Shown piece after piece: positions 13,910-19,805 of a stretch of 19,805 nt of DNA. The notes beneath the pieces were generated by a model. That model made no database searches. It worked only from the letters and a program-made list of their open reading frames with translations, and was not told the DNA's origin. Origin of the DNA: Methanomassiliicoccaceae archaeon UBA537 (GTDB lineage Archaea; Thermoplasmatota; Thermoplasmata; Methanomassiliicoccales; Methanomethylophilaceae); assembly GCA_002504495.1 (NCBI GenBank), contig DATC01000131.1, forward strand, positions 6,255 to 26,059, written 5' to 3'. The translations under genes and the position numbers were made by a program. Position 1 is the first letter of the stretch, and each line of letters opens with the position of its first letter.

Positions 13910-14575
13910 TCACACCATCCTGTTGAGGACCCTGATTCCGAGCTCGTCGGCCCTGTCCTCGATGGCCATCCTCTTCTTCGTTCCGACGGTTCCGCCGATG
14001 CGGACCGCCTGCTTCTTCGGATCGATGGCTTCGAGAGCGTCGACGTTGTGGACGAGGACCTCCTCGAATCCGGACGGGTGGAGTCCTCTGACCTCTGCGG
14101 GTCCGCGGTATCCGATCTCGACCATGGGCGGGCGCCTCTTGAGGCTCCTCCTCATCTTGGAGTGGATCCCCTTGGGCTTGCGCCAGTTCTCTCCGAGCTT
14201 CTGGTATCTGAACCACTCCTGCCTCTTGAAGGCGGGCCTCCTTCCGGAGATCATGGCCCTCTTGGCGAGTCCGTCTGCGGTCGCCTCGTCGAGCTCGGGC
14301 TTGAGCTTGACGGTGTAGACGGCCTTGGCGTCCTCGACGACCTCGGCGGCGGGGGCGTCCTCCTTTGCAGGAGCGACGGATCCCTCGAGCTGGCTCTTCC
14401 AGCCGGCGACGGTCTTGGGACCGACTCCGGAGCAGGCCTTCACGACCCCCTTGAGCCTCTCGTCGTCATCGAGGGCGGCCTTGAGGTCGGCGACGTTCTC
14501 GATGCCGATGCCCTTGAGCTCCTCGACGTTCTTCTCGGTGAGACCCTGCAGTTCCGTGAGATTCTTCACTGTCAT
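13910..14575 (-). CDS. rpl32e: 50S ribosomal protein eL32 (L32e) with N-terminal helix-hairpin-helix extension
   Basis: The C-terminal part (about 105-221) is the eL32 core: FKRQEWFRYQKLGENWRKPKG then the SKMRRSLKRRPP and GYRGPAEVRGLHPSGFEEVLV segments. The first 100 residues are an extension with two helix-hairpin-helix-like repeats (LTEKNVEELKGIGIENVADLKAAL and VVKACSGVGPKTVAGWKSQL) and an Ala/Glu/Pro-rich linker. Similar extended forms are known in haloarchaea, so this is a lineage feature, not a fusion artefact. The gene overlaps rpl6 by ATGA. Confidence 0.95.
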   Translation of the reverse strand: MTVKNLTELQGLTEKNVEELKGIGIENVADLKAALDDDERLKGVVKACSGVGPKTVAGWKSQLEGSVAPAKEDAPAAEVVEDAKAVYTVKLKPELDEATADGLAKRAMISGRRPAFKRQEWFRYQKLGENWRKPKGIHSKMRRSLKRRPPMVEIGYRGPAEVRGLHPSGFEEVLVHNVDALEAIDPKKQAVRIGGTVGTKKRMAIEDRADELGIRVLNRMV

Positions 14576-15123
14576 TCTTTCACCTTGTGGGACTTGGCGA
14601 CGATGTAAATACCGTCCTGGAACGTTCTCTTGTCGAAGCCGCCTCTGGAGGTCGCCCTCTCGAGGTTCGCGGCGGTCTGGCCGCAGGCCTCGATGTCGAT
14701 TCCCTCTACGGTGACGTCCTGGCCGTTGATCTTGACGGTGCAGCCCTTGCAGACGTTGGCGTAGCGGGGGGCGTGGCCTCCCATGTAGTTGTTGATCTCG
14801 ACGCGGTCGCCCTTCACGGTCACTTTCATAGGGAAGTGGGAGAAGACGATCTTGAGGTGGTAGGTGTAGCCCTCGGTCACGCCGTGGATCATGTTCCTGA
14901 TGTGCGCGACATAGGTTCCGACCATGGCCTTGTCCTTGATCCTCGGCATGATGCAGCTGACGCTGACACCTTCGCCGTTGACGGCCACATCGATTCCAGG
15001 GTGCGCGAAGTTTCTGCTAAGCTCTCCCTTAGGGCCCTTCACGGTCAGGACGCCTCCGTCCTGGGACACCGTGACGCCGCCGGGTATAGCGATGGTGCTT
15101 TCGATTTTCCCTGCGATTGTCAT
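14572..15123 (-). CDS. rpl6: 50S ribosomal protein uL6 (L6)
   Basis: A 183-residue protein with two repeated alpha/beta domains that bind 23S rRNA near the factor-binding site. Recognisable are IAIPGGVTVSQDGGVLTVKGPKGELSRNF at the N terminus (split over 11-39) and the archaeal pattern with HLKIVFSHFPMKV and NYMGGHAPR in the middle. The C terminus ends with the RTFQDGIYIV motif of archaeal/eukaryotic members. GAGG precedes the ATG; nine bases separate it from uS8. Confidence 0.96.
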   Translation of the reverse strand: MTIAGKIESTIAIPGGVTVSQDGGVLTVKGPKGELSRNFAHPGIDVAVNGEGVSVSCIMPRIKDKAMVGTYVAHIRNMIHGVTEGYTYHLKIVFSHFPMKVTVKGDRVEINNYMGGHAPRYANVCKGCTVKINGQDVTVEGIDIEACGQTAANLERATSRGGFDKRTFQDGIYIVAKSHKVKE

Positions 15124-15132
15124 TCTGATTCC

Positions 15133-15522
15133 TCAATACACGTAAGCGAGGAGCTTCCCGCCGATGCCGAGCTCTTTGGCGCGGTCCTGCGTGATGACTC
15201 CAGCGGTTGTTGACATGATCAGGAGTCCGAAGTCCTGGGCGGGAAGGAACCTCGCCTCGAACCTCTCGACGTCCGCCAGTTTGACGGAGTACCTGGGCTT
15301 GATCACGCCGCAGTTGTTGATCGCTCCATCGAGCATGACGCGGAACTTGCCCGCCTTGCCGTCCTCGATGTACTCGAACTGGGAGACGTACCCGCGGTCC
15401 TGCATGACCTTGAGCACGCGTCCGATGAGCTTGGATGAGGGCTGTATGATGCACTCGGACTTTCCGTTGAGTGCAGCGTTCTTTATGACGCACATTGCGT
15501 CGTTGAGTGGATCGCTCTGCAT
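15133..15522 (-). CDS. rps8: 30S ribosomal protein uS8 (S8)
   Basis: A 129-residue 16S rRNA-binding protein of the central domain. DPLNDAMCVIKNAALNGK (4-21) is the conserved N-terminal helix, and the C-terminal STTAGVITQDRAKELGIGGKLLAYVY carries the RNA-binding loop (STxxG). Size and motifs are fully normal. GAGGTG upstream of the ATG is the ribosome site. Confidence 0.96.
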   Translation of the reverse strand: MQSDPLNDAMCVIKNAALNGKSECIIQPSSKLIGRVLKVMQDRGYVSQFEYIEDGKAGKFRVMLDGAINNCGVIKPRYSVKLADVERFEARFLPAQDFGLLIMSTTAGVITQDRAKELGIGGKLLAYVY

Positions 15523-15532
15523 ATCTTACACC

Positions 15533-15679
15533 TCACGAATACTTCTTGAACCCGAGCTCCGGGGCCATGTCCCTGAAGCACTGCCTGCAGAGGTGCATGC
15601 CGTACTTCCTGATGATTCCCCTCCTGCGTCCGCAGCGGGTGCAGCCTACGGACCTTCCGAACTGCTTCTTGGGCTTCAT
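15533..15679 (-). CDS. rps14: 30S ribosomal protein uS14 (S14), zinc-binding short form
   Basis: A 48-residue protein in a different start position from its longest open frame. Cys13, Cys16, Cys31 and Cys34 form the C-x2-C...C-x2-C zinc ribbon typical of the short uS14 class, followed by the FRDMAPELGFKKYS tail. ATG at 15679 overlaps the uL5 stop (ATGA), and AAGGTGGT gives the ribosome site. The small size makes it easy to miss. Confidence 0.95.
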   Translation of the reverse strand: MKPKKQFGRSVGCTRCGRRRGIIRKYGMHLCRQCFRDMAPELGFKKYS

Positions 15680-16188
15680 TCGACCACCTTGACCTGGTAA
15701 CGGTCCTTCATGAACTGGATGGCCTCGTCGCGGTCGACGCGGTGGCTCATGGGGATCCTTCTTCTGAGGAGGGGCCTGACGGCGACCCTCTTTCCGGGCC
15801 TCTTCAGGACGACGTTGACGTCCATTCCGAAGATACCGATCTCGGGATCGTACTTGAGTCCGTCGAAATCGGTGTAGTCCGAGATACCGAAGGACATGTT
15901 GCCCTCCTTGTCGAAGGAGTAGACCGGGACGCGGTGCTCCCTGATGGACAGAGCCCTCTTGAGGAAGGTCTCCGCGGCCTCGCCGCGAAGGGTGACCTTG
16001 CATCCGAGGGGCATTCCGACACGGATTCCGAGATCCCTGTTGACGGTCTTGGAGACAGTCTCGACGGGCTTCTGCCCGGTGACCATCTCGAGGACCTTCT
16101 CTGCCTTGACGAGCCTCTCTCCGGCTTCGCCGACACCGATGTTGACGACGACCTTGTCGATGGAGAGCTGCCTCATGACGTCGCTCAT
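15676..16188 (-). CDS. rpl5: 50S ribosomal protein uL5 (L5)
   Basis: A 170-residue 5S rRNA-binding protein of the central protuberance. The N terminus IDKVVVNIGVGEAGERLVKA and the GQKPVETVSKTVNRDLGIRVGMPLG stretch are diagnostic, and the C-terminal domain contains DYTDFDGLKYDPEIGIFGMDVNVVL. ATG 16188 is chosen because it overlaps the eS4 stop by ATGA; a second in-frame ATG at 16176 is possible but less well coupled. Confidence 0.95.
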   Translation of the reverse strand: MSDVMRQLSIDKVVVNIGVGEAGERLVKAEKVLEMVTGQKPVETVSKTVNRDLGIRVGMPLGCKVTLRGEAAETFLKRALSIREHRVPVYSFDKEGNMSFGISDYTDFDGLKYDPEIGIFGMDVNVVLKRPGKRVAVRPLLRRRIPMSHRVDRDEAIQFMKDRYQVKVVE

Positions 16189-16892
16189 TCGGACGCCTCC
16201 GGCAGTTTGATGGCGGGCGCGTCCGCTCCGATGACGAAGCAGTTCGACACCACGGTCTCGGACCCGTCGGTGAACAGGACGAGGTTGTCTGCGGGACCCT
16301 TGATGATCTCGACCTCCTTGACCTTCCTGACCTGACCGGCGTGGCTGCCTTCCTTGATGAAGACGGTCGCGTTCTCGGCCAGAGGGTAGTGGTCCAGGAT
16401 CTCCTGTCCCTCGAAGGTGACCTTCAGGGTGTCTCCGCACTTGTAGTCGTTCTTGTCGAGGAGGAGGTTCCTCCCGCCGCTCAGGTTGAGCTGGATCTTG
16501 CCGCCCTTCACGAGGGTCTTGTCGTCGATCCTGCACAGCTCCCACTTGGTCTCCGCCTCATCGACGGGGACGAGGGTGAGCTTTCCCTTGTCGGTCAGGA
16601 GCATGCGGAAGTACAGGCCCATCTTGGGAACGGACACGATGTCCATGAATCCCACGGGGGCCTTGGGGTTCTTGACGGCCTTGCCGTCGACGAAGAACTC
16701 CCTGTTCCCGATGATCCTCTTCGCTTCTCTGGCGGTGTCCACGATGCCGACCATGTCCCTGAGTACGGTCACGGCGGGCATTGACTCCTCGACGGAGTGG
16801 GCACCGGCGGTCTGCTTGGCGATGAAGACGTTGGCCTTCCTCTTCAGGGGCCAGGTCCTGGGCGCTGCAAGCCTCTTCATATGGTCGCTCAT
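16185..16892 (-). CDS. rps4e: 30S ribosomal protein eS4 (S4e)
   Basis: A 235-residue archaeal/eukaryotic-specific small-subunit protein. The N terminus DHMKRLAAPRTWPLKRKANVF is diagnostic. An S4-like RNA-binding domain (about 40-95, with the EFFVDGKAVKNPKAPVGFMD segment), a central domain and a C-terminal KOW motif (HAGQVRKVKEVEIIKG) follow in order. AAGGAGG precedes the ATG, which overlaps the uL24 stop (ATGA). Confidence 0.96.
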   Translation of the reverse strand: MSDHMKRLAAPRTWPLKRKANVFIAKQTAGAHSVEESMPAVTVLRDMVGIVDTAREAKRIIGNREFFVDGKAVKNPKAPVGFMDIVSVPKMGLYFRMLLTDKGKLTLVPVDEAETKWELCRIDDKTLVKGGKIQLNLSGGRNLLLDKNDYKCGDTLKVTFEGQEILDHYPLAENATVFIKEGSHAGQVRKVKEVEIIKGPADNLVLFTDGSETVVSNCFVIGADAPAIKLPEASE

Positions 16893-17266
16893 TGGCTAGC
16901 CTCCTTGGACTTCCTGCTGAGAGCATCGACCCTCCACTGGTCCTCCGTGTTCAGCTTGGTGATGACCAGGTTGGACGCGTGGATGGGACGCTCGGCGGCG
17001 GTTCCATCGGCCTGCGCGATCGTGATGCCGTCGATGGCGACACGACCGGTGCCGGTGTAGACTCCGACGACCTTGCCCTCGATGTTTCTGATGTCCGCGT
17101 TCCCGCGGACGACGACGACGGTGTCTCCCTTGCACACCCTGGCGGTGCGGACCCCGTACTTGGCGCGGAGCTCGTCGCTCAGGTGGGCGGAGAGCATCTT
17201 TCTCTTGACGTGCGCGGACGCGTTCGCCTGGTTCCTTCTCTGGACCCTTGCTTTGCTGCTTGCCAT
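16889..17266 (-). CDS. rpl24: 50S ribosomal protein uL24 (L24)
   Basis: A 125-residue large-subunit assembly-initiator protein. The start SSKARVQRRNQANASAHVKRK and the LSDELRAKYGVRTARVCKGD stretch are the archaeal/eukaryotic form; KGDTVVVVRG and EGKVVGVYTGTGRVAIDGI form the KOW domain. GAGGTGTGAAGG lies before the ATG. A ten-base gap separates it from uL14. Confidence 0.95.
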   Translation of the reverse strand: MASSKARVQRRNQANASAHVKRKMLSAHLSDELRAKYGVRTARVCKGDTVVVVRGNADIRNIEGKVVGVYTGTGRVAIDGITIAQADGTAAERPIHASNLVITKLNTEDQWRVDALSRKSKEASQ

Positions 17267-17276
17267 CCTTCACACC

Positions 17277-17675
17277 TCACACGATGATGCTCGCCGTGGC
17301 GGACACGCGGGGCCACCTCTCGGCAGCCTCCCTCGCCACGGGACCCTTGATGTCGGTTCCTTTGGTCTCTCCCGTCTCGGTGGTGATGACGGCCGCATTG
17401 TCCTCGAAGAAGACGATGGTTCCGTCGGGCCTCCTCATGGGGCGCCTCTGGCGGACGATGACCGCGAAGACGATCTGCCTTCTCATCTGGGGAGTTCCCT
17501 TCTTGACGGACGCGATGACGAGGTCACCGACGCCAGCGGAGGGGACCCTCCTGGCGACGCCGTGGTATCCGGGAACGGTGATGATCTCGATCTCCTTGGC
17601 CCCGGTGTTGTCGATGACCGCGAGCCTGGAGCCGTTCTGGAGACCCCTGGTCTGGTTTCCGGCGATTCCCTTCAT
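17277..17675 (-). CDS. rpl14: 50S ribosomal protein uL14 (L14)
   Basis: A 132-residue beta-barrel protein at the subunit interface. GSRLAVIDNTGAKEIEIITV (15-34) and the RRVPSAGVGDLVIASVKKGTP stretch are the conserved barrel strands, and the C-terminal FFEDNAAVI segment plus GTDIKGPVAREAAERWPR are typical of archaeal members. The ATG immediately follows the uS17 TGA, and GGTGGAG is the ribosome site. Confidence 0.96.
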   Translation of the reverse strand: MKGIAGNQTRGLQNGSRLAVIDNTGAKEIEIITVPGYHGVARRVPSAGVGDLVIASVKKGTPQMRRQIVFAVIVRQRRPMRRPDGTIVFFEDNAAVITTETGETKGTDIKGPVAREAAERWPRVSATASIIV

Positions 17676-18008
17676 TCACTCCACCTTCTCGACGACGACG
17701 TACGCGACGGTCTTGGAGATGGGCCTGCACTCCATGATCCTGACCCTGTCCCCGGCCTTGACGCCGAGGCAGGAGGGGCAGTGGGCGGAGTAGCGTCCGG
17801 ACCTCTTCTCGTACCTCTCGTACTTCTGCATGTACTTCATGTACTGGCGCTCGACAACGACGGTCTTGTTCATCTTGACCGTGGAGACGACGCCATCGAT
17901 GATCTGTCCCCTGACGGAAAGGGTCCCGTGGAAGGGGCAGTTGGGGTCGTCGCACTCGCCTTTGGGAGCGGCGACCTCGATACCGATGTTCCTGATTTCT
18001 GCTGTCAT
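17676..18008 (-). CDS. rps17: 30S ribosomal protein uS17 (S17)
   Basis: A 110-residue 16S rRNA-binding OB-fold protein. The archaeal/eukaryotic N-terminal extension contains C-D-D-P-N-C-P-F-H-G (Cys19, Cys24, His27), a family hallmark. LSVRGQIIDGVVSTVKMNKTVVVERQYMKY carries the OB-fold start, split by the usual loop, and SAHCPSCLGVKAGDRVRIMECRPISKT is the conserved C-terminal half. TTAGGTGAAG precedes the ATG; a seven-base gap separates it from rnp1. Confidence 0.95.
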   Translation of the reverse strand: MTAEIRNIGIEVAAPKGECDDPNCPFHGTLSVRGQIIDGVVSTVKMNKTVVVERQYMKYMQKYERYEKRSGRYSAHCPSCLGVKAGDRVRIMECRPISKTVAYVVVEKVE

Positions 18009-18015
18009 TCAATCT

Positions 18016-18270
18016 TCACCTAACCTTCTTGATTCTGTCCTCTGGTCGGTGGGTTATCTCTGAACCTCTGATGACGAACGTCCTGCCCTCGTGTGTGAAC
18101 CTGAACTCATTGCATGGTTTGGGTACCATTCTCTCAGTTCCGGCCGATTCGATGGTGAACGTGTTCTTCGTCTCGTCGACCACCCTGCCGGACATGCCGG
18201 AGTATGGCTTTGACAGCACTTCCACGTCCATTCCGATGAGCTCGGTCCTCACGAAGTGGTTGTCTCTCAT
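18016..18270 (-). CDS. rnp1: Ribonuclease P protein component 1 (Rpp29/Pop4)
   Basis: An 84-residue protein subunit of archaeal RNase P, which matures the 5' ends of tRNAs. ELIGMDVEVLSKPYSGMSGRVVDETKNTF is the Sm-like beta-barrel core typical of Pop4/Rpp29, followed by MVPKPCNEFRF and the ITHRPEDRIKK tail. The real start is ATG 18270, which overlaps the aIF1 stop (ATGA) and follows AGAGGT; the frame upstream of it is a shadow of aIF1. The position between aIF1 and uS17 is the standard archaeal one. Confidence 0.94.
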   Translation of the reverse strand: MRDNHFVRTELIGMDVEVLSKPYSGMSGRVVDETKNTFTIESAGTERMVPKPCNEFRFTHEGRTFVIRGSEITHRPEDRIKKVR

Positions 18271-18566
18271 CTGACCTCTGTGCGGAATCCCATCTCCTCC
18301 AGCACGGCTTTCACTTTCTTCTTGTGATCGCCCTGGAGTTCGATGCGGCCGTCCTTGCAGGTTCCGCCGGCGGCGCATCTGTTCTTCAGCTTCTTCGCGA
18401 GATCGTTGATATCGATGTCGTTCTCATCGATACCGTCGATCACTGTGACGGTCTTGCCGTATCTGCGGCTGTCGATAGAGATCCTGACGGTCTGCTGCTC
18501 ACGTGCGATCTCCTCGCACATGCACAGCTCCTTAGGCAATCCACATACTGGGCAGATTTCAGCCAT
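18267..18566 (-). CDS. Translation initiation factor aIF1 (SUI1 family)
   Basis: A 99-residue homologue of eukaryotic eIF1, which monitors start-codon selection on the small subunit. The N-terminal knuckle CPVCGLPKELCMCEEI has Cys5, Cys8, Cys15 and Cys17, a known archaeal feature. The SUI1 fold follows: RYGKTVTVIDGID, LAKKLKNRCAAGGTCKDGRIELQGDH and the closing VLEEMGF. A strong AAGGAGGAGG ahead of ATG 18566 lies in the 3' end of rpl29, whose TGA overlaps the ATG by one base. Confidence 0.96.
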   Translation of the reverse strand: MAEICPVCGLPKELCMCEEIAREQQTVRISIDSRRYGKTVTVIDGIDENDIDINDLAKKLKNRCAAGGTCKDGRIELQGDHKKKVKAVLEEMGFRTEVR

Positions 18567-18769
18567 CAGATCTTTTCCTCCTCCTTCTGAACAGTGAGGA
18601 TGCGGGCGATGTTGAGCCTGAGCGCGCGGATGGCGCCGGGGCTGGAGGGGGCTCCGCCGGTGGCGGAGACTCCCCTCTCGTGCATCAGCTCGTCGCGGAG
18701 GGCCTTCAGCTTCTGGTTGCGCTCCTCGACGCTCATGTTCCTGATGTCGGCGGTCTTGAGTGCTGCCAT
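18566..18769 (-). CDS. rpl29: 50S ribosomal protein uL29 (L29)
   Basis: A 67-residue two-helix protein near the peptide exit tunnel, where it helps dock the signal recognition particle. It shows the family pattern LKTADIRNMSVEERNQKLKALRDELMHERG, split over the first helix, a Gly/Ser/Pro loop, then IRALRLNIARILTVQKEEE. ATG 18769 overlaps the uS3 TGA by one base, and GAGGAGGTG is the ribosome site. The frame upstream of the ATG is antisense-like and has no match. Confidence 0.94.
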   Translation of the reverse strand: MAALKTADIRNMSVEERNQKLKALRDELMHERGVSATGGAPSSPGAIRALRLNIARILTVQKEEEKI

Positions 18770-19458
18770 CACTGCACCTCCTCGGCAGGGACCTCTGCAA
18801 CGGCCTCCTCGGCGGGGGCGGGAGCAGCGGCGAACAGGTCCGGAAGGACGGCTGCGGCCTCGGTCTTGTTGAGCACGGTGATGTCGGTGGGCAGGACGGA
18901 GTTCTTGTCCATGATCTGGACGGTGACACCGATGACACCCATCTTCAGCTTCGCGACGGCGTATCCGTGGTCCATGAACTGGTCCTTGGTGTCGCCGCAG
19001 AACTTGATGGAGCCCTCTTTGAACTTCTCGGTCCTGTGCCTCTGTCCGGTGAGCTTTCCGGCCACGATGATGTAGCATCCACGGGCGCCGGCGTCCATGA
19101 TCCTGCGGACCGTGGAGTGTCCGGCTCTGCGGAAGTGCCATCCCCTCTCGAGGGAGAAGGCGAGCTTCTCGGCCATGATCTGGGCGTTCAGGGAGGCGTC
19201 CTCGACTTCCTGAACCTCGATCTGGGGGTTCTCGAATCCGAAGCGGTCCTCGATGACGGTGGTCAGGTTCTTGATGGTCTGACCGCGGCGTCCGATGACG
19301 AGACCGGGCCTCTCGGTGGTGAGCAGGACGCGGGTTCCCACAGGGGTCCTCTGGACGTCCAGTCCGCCGAATCCGGCACGGCTGACCTCTTTCATCAGGT
19401 ACTCCTTGAGGAGGACCCTGCGAATGTTCTCTGCTACGAATTTCCTCTCGGATGCCAT
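18769..19458 (-). CDS. rps3: 30S ribosomal protein uS3 (S3)
   Basis: A 229-residue protein at the mRNA entry channel. The KH domain includes RPGLVIGRRGQTIKNLTTVIE (GxxG loop), and the C-terminal S3 domain has HSTVRRIMDAGARGCYIIVAGKLTGQR. The last 25 residues are an Ala/Pro/Glu-rich low-complexity tail, commonly variable in archaea. It starts one base after the uL22 stop with GAGGAGGTGGAG upstream, all in one operon. Confidence 0.96.
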   Translation of the reverse strand: MASERKFVAENIRRVLLKEYLMKEVSRAGFGGLDVQRTPVGTRVLLTTERPGLVIGRRGQTIKNLTTVIEDRFGFENPQIEVQEVEDASLNAQIMAEKLAFSLERGWHFRRAGHSTVRRIMDAGARGCYIIVAGKLTGQRHRTEKFKEGSIKFCGDTKDQFMDHGYAVAKLKMGVIGVTVQIMDKNSVLPTDITVLNKTEAAAVLPDLFAAAPAPAEEAVAEVPAEEVQ

Positions 19459-19459
19459 A

Positions 19460-19805
19460 TCACTCCACCTCCTCGATGATGATCTCGATGTTGACGGTGT
19501 CCTGGTTGGACTGGGTGGCGCGGCCGTGCGCCCTGGCCATGTGGCCGGGGATGATGCGTCCCCTGGCGATCGAGATGGTGGTGATCGCCATGTCGGAGGG
19601 CGTGAGGCCCTTGTACTCGGCGTTGGAGGCCGCGGAGTCGAGGACTCCGAGGATGGCCTTCGATGCCTTGACGGGGTACCTTCCGGGACCCACTCCGGCC
19701 TTGTGGGAGACGCGCTTGTTGTACCTCTTGAGAGGAACGGCCTTCTTCTTGTCGATGACGTCCTCCAGGGCCTTCCTGGCGGCGTCGACCTTCATGCCGC
19801 GGATC
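19460..19805 (-). CDS. rpl22: 50S ribosomal protein uL22 (L22), N terminus outside window
   Basis: The protein lines the peptide exit tunnel. The frame is open to the window edge and the residues before Met at 19795 read I-R-G, so IRGMKVDAARKALEDVI matches the family's internal conserved helix and that Met is not the start. VSHKAGVGPGRYPVKASKAIL and the C-terminal GRATQSNQDTVNIEIIIEE (tunnel hairpin and last strand) follow. The missing N-terminal part would be roughly 35-45 residues. It is the first visible gene of the operon; its promoter lies to the right of the window. Confidence 0.95.
   Translation of the reverse strand, partial: IRGMKVDAARKALEDVIDKKKAVPLKRYNKRVSHKAGVGPGRYPVKASKAILGVLDSAASNAEYKGLTPSDMAITTISIARGRIIPGHMARAHGRATQSNQDTVNIEIIIEEVE

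Noticed and set aside
13910..14575. eL32 with helix-hairpin-helix N terminus as a novel fusion
   Set aside because: Extended eL32 with such an N-terminal region is already known in other euryarchaea, such as haloarchaea.
11284..18023. Long plus-strand open frames opposite the ribosomal genes (for example 12363-13514, 13346-14608, 17073-18023)
   Set aside because: They lie antisense to firmly identified ribosomal genes and arise from GC-rich codon use with avoidance of TTA, CTA and TCA; their translations are low-complexity and match nothing.
19460..19795. uL22 starting at the ATG at 19795
   Set aside because: The residues upstream in frame (I-R-G) continue the conserved family sequence to the window edge, so this Met is internal.

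Overview
The window is archaeal. It carries eukaryote-type ribosomal proteins (eS4, eL19, eL32), aIF1, the Rpp29 subunit of RNase P, Cbf5, a class II PheRS alpha chain with an N-terminal winged-helix region, a GEK1-type D-aminoacyl-tRNA deacylase and an EMC3/DUF106 membrane protein. TATA-like boxes lie about 25-35 bases upstream of several starts. The base composition is GC-rich, stop codons are almost all TGA, and the codons TTA, CTA and TCA are avoided. The overall look suggests Thermoplasmatota, probably Methanomassiliicoccales, but that placement is inference: no methanogenesis or pyrrolysine gene is present to prove it.

Region 1 (1-6114) holds small units transcribed in opposite directions, mostly for translation fidelity and charging. 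The start of the aRF1 gene (minus strand, cut by the window edge) diverges from UMP kinase pyrH (plus) across a 52-base promoter containing a perfect inverted repeat. pyrH converges on dtdA. dtdA diverges from a winged-helix/TPR-like regulator, which converges on the trpS-pheS operon. trpS diverges from an unrecognised 150-residue gene. In two of these convergent pairs (pyrH/dtdA and regulator/pheS) the plus-strand gene has no stop codon where its recognisable protein ends, and the reading frame runs on antisense through the neighbour.

Region 2 (6090-7453, minus strand) is a coupled pair of unrecognised genes, a 115-residue soluble protein and a 339-residue multi-spanning membrane protein. 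A TATA-like element for them lies inside the 3' end of cbf5.

Region 3 (7471-19805, minus strand) is the classic archaeal S10-spc string, read from the right edge: rpl22-rps3-rpl29-aIF1-rnp1-rps17-rpl14-rpl24-rps4e-rpl5-rps14-rps8-rpl6-rpl32e-rpl19e-rpl18-rps5-rpl30-rpl15-secY-EMC3-like-cmk-cbf5. Genes touch, overlap by ATGA or TGATG, or are separated by at most 23 bases, and most Shine-Dalgarno motifs lie in the 3' end of the preceding gene. It makes much of the ribosome's protein set together with initiation, tRNA/rRNA processing and membrane-insertion machinery. The adk, eL34 and eL14 genes that many archaea carry between secY and cbf5 are absent here.

There is no gene-free stretch over 300 bases; the longest gaps are about 90 bases and are the divergent promoters. 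I found no rRNA, tRNA, CRISPR, insertion sequence or prophage. The window is overwhelmingly housekeeping and I do not see a convincing new multi-gene system. The points worth a second look are the missing stop codons at convergent ends, the ATPase-less STAND-like regulator, the palindrome in the aRF1/pyrH promoter and the unknown membrane pair.
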